A stretch of DNA of 64,000 nucleotides, from assembly GCA_945869695.1 (NCBI GenBank), contig CAMBPV010000004.1:1-64000 (forward strand). Reading direction: 5' to 3'. Below are positions 59,610 to 64,000 of the stretch, one piece after another. Position 1 is the first letter of the stretch. Each line of letters begins with the position of its first letter. The notes under the pieces were generated by a model, which was not told where the DNA came from, did not search any database, and was given only the letters and a program-made list of their open reading frames with translations. Position numbers and translations under genes: made by a program. This DNA comes from Prosthecobacter debontii. Lineage in GTDB: Bacteria > Verrucomicrobiota > Verrucomicrobiia > Verrucomicrobiales > Verrucomicrobiaceae.

Positions 59610-62375
59610 ATGTCCGCCGTCCCCACCGCCGCCCAGATTCGCCAGAGCTTCCTCGACTTTTTCAAATCGAAGGATCACACCATCGTCCCCAGTGACAACG
59701 TCGGCTACACCAGCCGGGATGGAGCGCGCATTTTCACGAATGCTGGCATGAACCAGTTTGTGCCCATCTTCCTCGGCGAGCGCAGTGCGGATGTGGATAC
59801 CTGGCCAGGCGTGCTGCACAAGGGATTGCCCACTCGTGCCGCCGACACGCAGAAGTGCATCCGCGCCGGCGGCAAGCACAATGACCTCGAAGACGTGGGC
59901 CTCGACACCTATCACCACACGCTATTCGAAATGCTGGGGAACTGGTCCTTTGGCGATTACTTCAAAAAGGAAGCTATCTCGTGGGCGTGGGAGTTGATCA
60001 TCGAGAAGTGGAAGTTCCCTCCGACCCGTGTCTTCGCCACCATTTACCAGCCTGCCGCGGGTGACCCTGCGGATCGCGATCAGGAAGCCTTTGATCTCTG
60101 GGCCGAGAAGTTCCGCAGCATCGGCCTTGATCCCGATATCCACATCGTCAACGGCAACAAGAAGGACAACTTCTGGATGATGGGCGACACTGGCCCCTGC
60201 GGCCCCTGCACCGAGATCCACATCGACCTCACGCCCGGCGCCCCGAACCTCGACGAAGACCGCCAGCGCGCCGGAGCGTTGCTCGTCAACGGCAGCGACG
60301 CCAGCTGCATCGAGATCTGGAACAACGTCTTCATCCAATACAACGCGAACCCCGATGGCACCTTCGTTCCCTTGCCCGCCCAGCACGTCGACACCGGCAT
60401 GGGATTCGAGCGCGTCTGCTCCATCATTCAGGGCACCAAGAACTTCACCGACTTCGAGAACGCTAAGATCAGCAACTACGACACCGACGTCTTCAAACCC
60501 ATCTTCGACGAGCTCACGAAGATGTGCGGCAAGACTTACGCGAGCACGCTGCCGAAGGCCAACGCCCATGGCCATGTCGTGCCCGTGACCGAGCAAGAGA
60601 AAATCGACGTCGCCTTCCGCGTCATCGCCGACCACTTGCGCACGCTCAGCTTCGCCATCGCTGATGGAATTCAACCGGGGAACTCGGATCGCAACTACAC
60701 CCTCCGCCGCATCCTCCGCCGCGCCGTGAAGTATGGCCGCACGCTCGAATTTAAAGAACCCTTCTTCTACAAGCTCGTCGATGTCCTTGCCCAGCACATG
60801 GGTGATGTGTTCCCCGAACTGCGCACCAAGAAGGAGCAGGTCAAAGCGGTGCTCAAGCTGGAGGAGGAGGCGTTCAATCGGACGTTGGACAAGGGCATTG
60901 CGCTCTTTGAAGATCAGGCCGCCGCCGGAAAAAACATCGACGGAGCTTTCGCCTTCAAGCTTTACGATGAGCAAGGCTTTCCGCTCGACCTCACCGAACT
61001 CATGGCCCGTGAACGCGGCTTGACCGTGGACACCACAGGCTTCGAGAAGCTCATGACTGAGCAGCGCGAACGCGCCCGCGAGGCTGGCAAAAAGAACAAG
61101 CAAGTCGTCTCCGTCAGCGAGATCGAAACCAAGGCTCCGACGAAGTTCATCGGTTACGATACACTCGAAGCCGACGTGCGCGTGTTGGAAGTCGTATCGA
61201 TGAAGGACAAGAACGCGGTCGTGCTCGATGTCTCCACTTGCTACGCCGAGATGGGCGGCCAGGTCGGCGATGCGGGTCAGTTGATCCTCGGCGCGAACAC
61301 CTTCCCGATCAGCGCCACCACCAAAGTGGGCAACACCTGGTTGCATTTCCTCGAAGGCGAAGAGACACCCGCCGTGGACTCCACCGTGCGCCTCGCCGTC
61401 GATACCCCGCGTCGTCACGCCATCGAGCGTCACCACACCGTCACGCACATTTTGCATTGGGCGTTGCATGAAGTCGTGAGCAAGGACGCCACACAGAAAG
61501 GCTCCAGCGTGACGCCTGAGAAGCTGACCTTCGACTTCAACAGCGCCGCGCTCACTGCGCAGCAACTCAGCGACATCGAGCGACTCGTGAATGAGCGCAT
61601 CGTCGCCAACGATCCTGTTTCCTGGACGGAAGTGCCCTACGTCGAAGCCAAAGCCAACCACGGTATCATGGCCCTCTTCGGTGAAAAATACGGCGACCTC
61701 GTTCGCGTCGTGCAGATCGGTGGTCAGCGCAACAAGCTCGATGGCTGGAGCATGGAACTTTGCGGCGGCACGCACACGCGTGGCACGGGAGAGATCGGTC
61801 TCTTCCGACTCGTGGCCGAAAGCGCCGTCGCCTCCGGGGTCCGTCGCATCGAAGCCATCGCTGGACTCGAAGCCTACAACGCGGCGCATGCGGATGCGGA
61901 TTTGATCAAGCAACTCTGCGGGAAGCTCACGGCCCAAGGCGCACCTGATTTGGAGAAGAAGCTCGACGCCCTTCAGCAACAGCTCAAGGACACCGAAAAA
62001 GCCCTCAAGGCAGCCCAACAGCGCGAAGCATCCGGCAAAGCCAAGGACCTTCTCGTCATCGCCGAGAACAACGTCATCGTGGCCAATCTCGGTGATGTGG
62101 ATGCCGACTACGCCATGGCGCTGATCGAAGCCCTCAAAAGCCAATTCAGCGGCATCGTCGTTCTAGCGGCGACGGGCGGCGGAAACGTCACTCTTTTGGC
62201 CAATGTCGGGAAAGAGCATCAAGCCAAAGTCCAAGCCGGCAAGATCATCCAAACCATCGCCCCCATTGTCGGCGGCAAAGGTGGCGGTAAGCCTGATTTT
62301 GCAAGAGGCGGTGGTAAGGATGTGAGCAAGGTCGAAGTGGCTCTCGCTGAGGCTCGGCGCATGGTCAAGGAGTGA
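59610..62375 (+). CDS. alaS: alanyl-tRNA synthetase
   Basis: 921 residues, slightly longer than usual (about 870-880). N-terminal class II core: IRQSFLDFFKSKDHTIVPSD, FTNAGMNQFVPIFLGER, MLGNWSFGDYFKKEAISWAW, and GDTGPCGPCTEIHID. Editing domain: RHHTVTHILHWALHEV (HxxxH) and LCGGTHTRGTGEIGLF (CxxxH, zinc/editing site). The C-terminal domain ends in IVGGKGGGKPDFARGGGKD, the Gly-rich C-Ala region. It charges tRNA-Ala with alanine in the cytoplasm. The last two codons and the stop lie inside a REPIN-like palindrome, which may also end transcription. Confidence 0.97.
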   Translation: MSAVPTAAQIRQSFLDFFKSKDHTIVPSDNVGYTSRDGARIFTNAGMNQFVPIFLGERSADVDTWPGVLHKGLPTRAADTQKCIRAGGKHNDLEDVGLDTYHHTLFEMLGNWSFGDYFKKEAISWAWELIIEKWKFPPTRVFATIYQPAAGDPADRDQEAFDLWAEKFRSIGLDPDIHIVNGNKKDNFWMMGDTGPCGPCTEIHIDLTPGAPNLDEDRQRAGALLVNGSDASCIEIWNNVFIQYNANPDGTFVPLPAQHVDTGMGFERVCSIIQGTKNFTDFENAKISNYDTDVFKPIFDELTKMCGKTYASTLPKANAHGHVVPVTEQEKIDVAFRVIADHLRTLSFAIADGIQPGNSDRNYTLRRILRRAVKYGRTLEFKEPFFYKLVDVLAQHMGDVFPELRTKKEQVKAVLKLEEEAFNRTLDKGIALFEDQAAAGKNIDGAFAFKLYDEQGFPLDLTELMARERGLTVDTTGFEKLMTEQRERAREAGKKNKQVVSVSEIETKAPTKFIGYDTLEADVRVLEVVSMKDKNAVVLDVSTCYAEMGGQVGDAGQLILGANTFPISATTKVGNTWLHFLEGEETPAVDSTVRLAVDTPRRHAIERHHTVTHILHWALHEVVSKDATQKGSSVTPEKLTFDFNSAALTAQQLSDIERLVNERIVANDPVSWTEVPYVEAKANHGIMALFGEKYGDLVRVVQIGGQRNKLDGWSMELCGGTHTRGTGEIGLFRLVAESAVASGVRRIEAIAGLEAYNAAHADADLIKQLCGKLTAQGAPDLEKKLDALQQQLKDTEKALKAAQQREASGKAKDLLVIAENNVIVANLGDVDADYAMALIEALKSQFSGIVVLAATGGGNVTLLANVGKEHQAKVQAGKIIQTIAPIVGGKGGGKPDFARGGGKDVSKVEVALAEARRMVKE

Positions 62376-62430
62376 GGGCTTCTAGCCATCACTTGCCGAT
62401 TGACTGACGGCTAGAAGCCGTCACTCCTTG
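62366..62430. repeat. REPIN-like 65-bp palindrome, left copy
   Basis: Begins CAAGGAGTGAGGGCTTCTAG and ends AGCCGTCACTCCTTG. The two ends are inverted copies, and each arm also holds a smaller palindrome (GGCTNNNAGCC), with a spacer CCGATTGACTG. It matches the copy at 63076 except for two bases. It overlaps the alaS stop (TGA at 62373-62375). Confidence 0.88.
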
Positions 62431-62436
62431 TGTGGC

Positions 62437-63075
62437 ATGGACTCGCTCAAGTTTTTTGATCCGCGTGCGGACATTGAGAAGCACACGTCCGTGTTGCCGC
62501 ATTGGGAACAGCCGGGAGCTTCTTATTTTGTGACGTTTCGGCTGGCGGATTCTCTGCCCAAGGAAAAGTTGGAGGAATGGAAATGTGAGGGTGAGGTGTG
62601 GATCGAGGCGTATCCCAAACCTTGGTCAGAGGAAGTCGAAAAGGACTTCCATGAGCGATTTTCTTCAACTATCGAGCAATGGCTCGATGCAGGTCACGGG
62701 AGCTGTGTTTTGCGCGACCCAAGTGCCTCCCGAATCGTGGGAAATGCCTTGAACCATTTTGAGGGACAGCGCTGCATTCAACATGCCTGGGTGGTGATGC
62801 CGAACCACGTACATGCTCTGTTCACCCTACTCGGAGAACATCATTTGGATCAACTGCTGCACTCATGGAAGAGTTTCACGGCAAACAAAATTCATGCTTT
62901 CACCGAGGAACGCGGTCGGTGCTGGCAGCGAGACTATTTTGACCGTCTGATCCGTGACCAAGCGCATTTTCAGAACTGTGTGCGCTACATCCGGAAGAAT
63001 CCGATGAAATCGAAACTGAGGCCTGGAGAATACTTATTGTTCGAATCCGAATGCGTTCGTGCGGCGGTGAGTTAA
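62437..63075 (+). CDS. REP-associated tyrosine transposase (RAYT, Y1-type)
   Basis: 212 residues from the ATG at 62437; a TTG at 62428 lies in the repeat. Family marks: the beginning PHWEQPGASYFVTFRLADSL, the HUH motif in HAWVVMPNHVHALFTLL, KSFTANKIHAF, WQRDYFDRLIRDQAHFQNCV and RYIRKNPMKSKLRPGEY. RAYTs are single-domain IS200-like transposases that process REP hairpins. The gene is framed by two near-identical 65-bp REPIN-like palindromes, 6 bp before its ATG and directly after its stop TAA, which strongly supports the assignment. Most RAYTs are single-copy, host-maintained genes. Confidence 0.92.
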   Translation: MDSLKFFDPRADIEKHTSVLPHWEQPGASYFVTFRLADSLPKEKLEEWKCEGEVWIEAYPKPWSEEVEKDFHERFSSTIEQWLDAGHGSCVLRDPSASRIVGNALNHFEGQRCIQHAWVVMPNHVHALFTLLGEHHLDQLLHSWKSFTANKIHAFTEERGRCWQRDYFDRLIRDQAHFQNCVRYIRKNPMKSKLRPGEYLLFESECVRAAVS

Positions 63076-63140
63076 CAAGGAGTGAGGGCTTCTAGCCATC
63101 ACTCGCCGATTGACTGACGGCTTGAAGCCGTCACTCCTTG
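63076..63140. repeat. REPIN-like 65-bp palindrome, right copy
   Basis: Same 65 bp as at 62366 with two differences (ACTCGCC for ACTTGCC; GGCTTGAAGCC for GGCTAGAAGCC). The right arm includes a near-perfect palindrome ACGGCTTGAAGCCGT. It begins immediately after the RAYT stop codon. Confidence 0.88.
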
Positions 63141-63191
63141 GTTTCGACGTCCGCAAGATGATCCCGCAGCGTGGCGTTTCGCTGCAACACC

Positions 63192-64000
63192 ATGCGCCGA
63201 TTGCTCCTCCTTTTGCCTGCTCTCGTTGATTTTTCCTTCGCGGAAGAAAAGAAGACTTCCCCCCTCGTCTTCCCAGACCCCGCGTTGGTTTTGGCGGCAA
63301 TGAAAAAGACAGCCAGTGTGCTGCGCCGGGAGGTTTCGTTTGCGGGTGGTTATGCGTGGAGCTGGCCAAAGGACATGAGCATCGCAAAGGGTGAGAATCG
63401 AGAGTCGCCGACGCTGATCATGATCCAGCCGCCGGGCACCCCAGCAGTGGGTCTGGCGATGCTGGGGGCTTACAAGGCATCGGGCGATCCGCTGTTTTTG
63501 CAGGCTGCTCGGGAGGCAGGGCAGGCTCTGATCTGGTGTCAGCTCTCGTCTGGAGGATGGGACAGCGACTTTGATTTTGATCCGCGAAAATCTCGGAACT
63601 ACCACTTCCGCCGTGATATCGAGGCTGGTGACACCGATCCCGGAGGTCGACAGGCAGACTCGACGCTCGATGATCAGAAGACGCAGGCATCGCTGCTGTT
63701 TCTCCTCGAGCTGGCCCATACGGAAGCTGGAAAAGCGGATCCCGCTTTGCGCGCGGCACTCGATTTCGGACTCGAAGGGCTGCTCGTCGCACAGTCTCCC
63801 AACGGAGCCTGGGGGCAGCACTTCGAAGGCCCCTCGAAGGACACGAACACGGATGCGCGGGCCAAGATCCCGGCTGAATGGCCGCGCATCTGGCCGAATG
63901 TGGACTACACCAGCTTCCACACACTGAATGACGGCAATCTGCAATGGGTCATGCGCGTGCTTCTCCGGGCTTATGAATTAGAGAAGGATGAGCGCTACCT
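63192..64000 (+). CDS. secreted pectate-lyase-like protein (5' part)
   Basis: Runs off the right edge, so the ORF track does not list it. ATG at 63192 (MRRLLLLLPALVDFSFAEEK) gives a signal peptide. The visible 269 residues contain an alpha/alpha-toroid-like pattern: AGGYAWSWPKDMS, SPTLIMIQPPGTPAVGLAML, GQALIWCQLSSGGWDSDFDF, STLDDQKTQASLLFLLELAH, LVAQSPNGAWGQHFEGPS, TSFHTLNDGNLQWVMRVLLR. This fits the pectic acid lyase (PL10-like) family as found in Planctomycetes and Verrucomicrobia, where many are of unproven substrate. The catalytic Arg/Asp would be in the missing part. It supports a polysaccharide-degrading lifestyle. Confidence 0.8.
   Translation, partial: MRRLLLLLPALVDFSFAEEKKTSPLVFPDPALVLAAMKKTASVLRREVSFAGGYAWSWPKDMSIAKGENRESPTLIMIQPPGTPAVGLAMLGAYKASGDPLFLQAAREAGQALIWCQLSSGGWDSDFDFDPRKSRNYHFRRDIEAGDTDPGGRQADSTLDDQKTQASLLFLLELAHTEAGKADPALRAALDFGLEGLLVAQSPNGAWGQHFEGPSKDTNTDARAKIPAEWPRIWPNVDYTSFHTLNDGNLQWVMRVLLRAYELEKDERY

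Noticed and set aside
59922-62144. 740-codon minus-strand ORF
   Set aside because: Antisense shadow of alaS; high G+C gives long open antisense frames. The protein is low-complexity, rich in V/G/E/H, and has no domain.

Overview
The window looks like a chromosomal segment of a Gram-negative member of the Verrucomicrobiota, most likely Verrucomicrobiaceae or a relative. The grounds are a PVC-type heme-binding CxxCH protein, a DUF1501 protein, a PEP-CTERM protein, several secreted sulfatases, a ThuA-like protein, a MurC-MurB fusion, many exported proteins and high G+C. No rRNA is present, so the genus cannot be fixed.

Layout. 1-1302 is the 3' part of a Ser/Thr kinase with a C-terminal SUMF1/FGE-like domain. 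1303-3190 is a decayed stretch with gene fragments and three copies of a short C-rich dispersed repeat. A fourth copy truncates a gene at 5207, just after a ThuA-like gene and a sugar isomerase-like gene. A WG-repeat protein and an SHD1-hydrolase follow. 7568-9357 is the remnant of an integrated element at tRNA-Tyr, whose tyrosine recombinase is split by an in-frame TAA. Next come glgX and pyk (8 bp overlap), a PEP-CTERM protein, an MgtC/DUF4010 membrane protein and a large PVC cytochrome.

18.9-41.5 kb is an envelope and secretion region, nearly all on the + strand. It holds three formylglycine-type sulfatases, a periplasmic HAD-type phosphatase, two DUF4239 membrane proteins, an AIM24 protein, a neutral zinc metallopeptidase, GlsB, lipoproteins and lipase-like hydrolases. 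It also holds two DUF2092 proteins, two small Tyr-rich secreted proteins and five predicted outer-membrane barrels, one with a coiled-coil insert of about 200 residues. The order DUF2092 - Tyr-rich protein - barrel occurs twice and the large sulfatase occurs twice, so the locus seems to have grown by duplication. I infer a system that desulfates and takes up or moves a sulfated, perhaps lipid-like, compound at the outer membrane. This is the best candidate here for an undescribed system.

41.6-48.6 kb is accessory: a DUF1501 protein, an N-terminally truncated RHS protein with a Cys-rich AT-richer tip, a possible immunity gene, a frameshifted Rpn-type nuclease gene, and an intact insertion sequence with perfect terminal inverted repeats and a 6-bp target duplication. 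48.7-64 kb returns to core-like content: a ceramidase-like protein, the MurC-MurB fusion, hypothetical secreted proteins, an AraC regulator, a PIG-L deacetylase, an EEP-family lipoprotein and alaS. The alaS stop codon lies inside the first of two 65-bp REPIN-like palindromes that frame a REP-associated tyrosine transposase. A pectate-lyase-like gene, missing from the ORF track, runs off the right edge.

All family assignments come from reading the sequence by eye. No database search was run.
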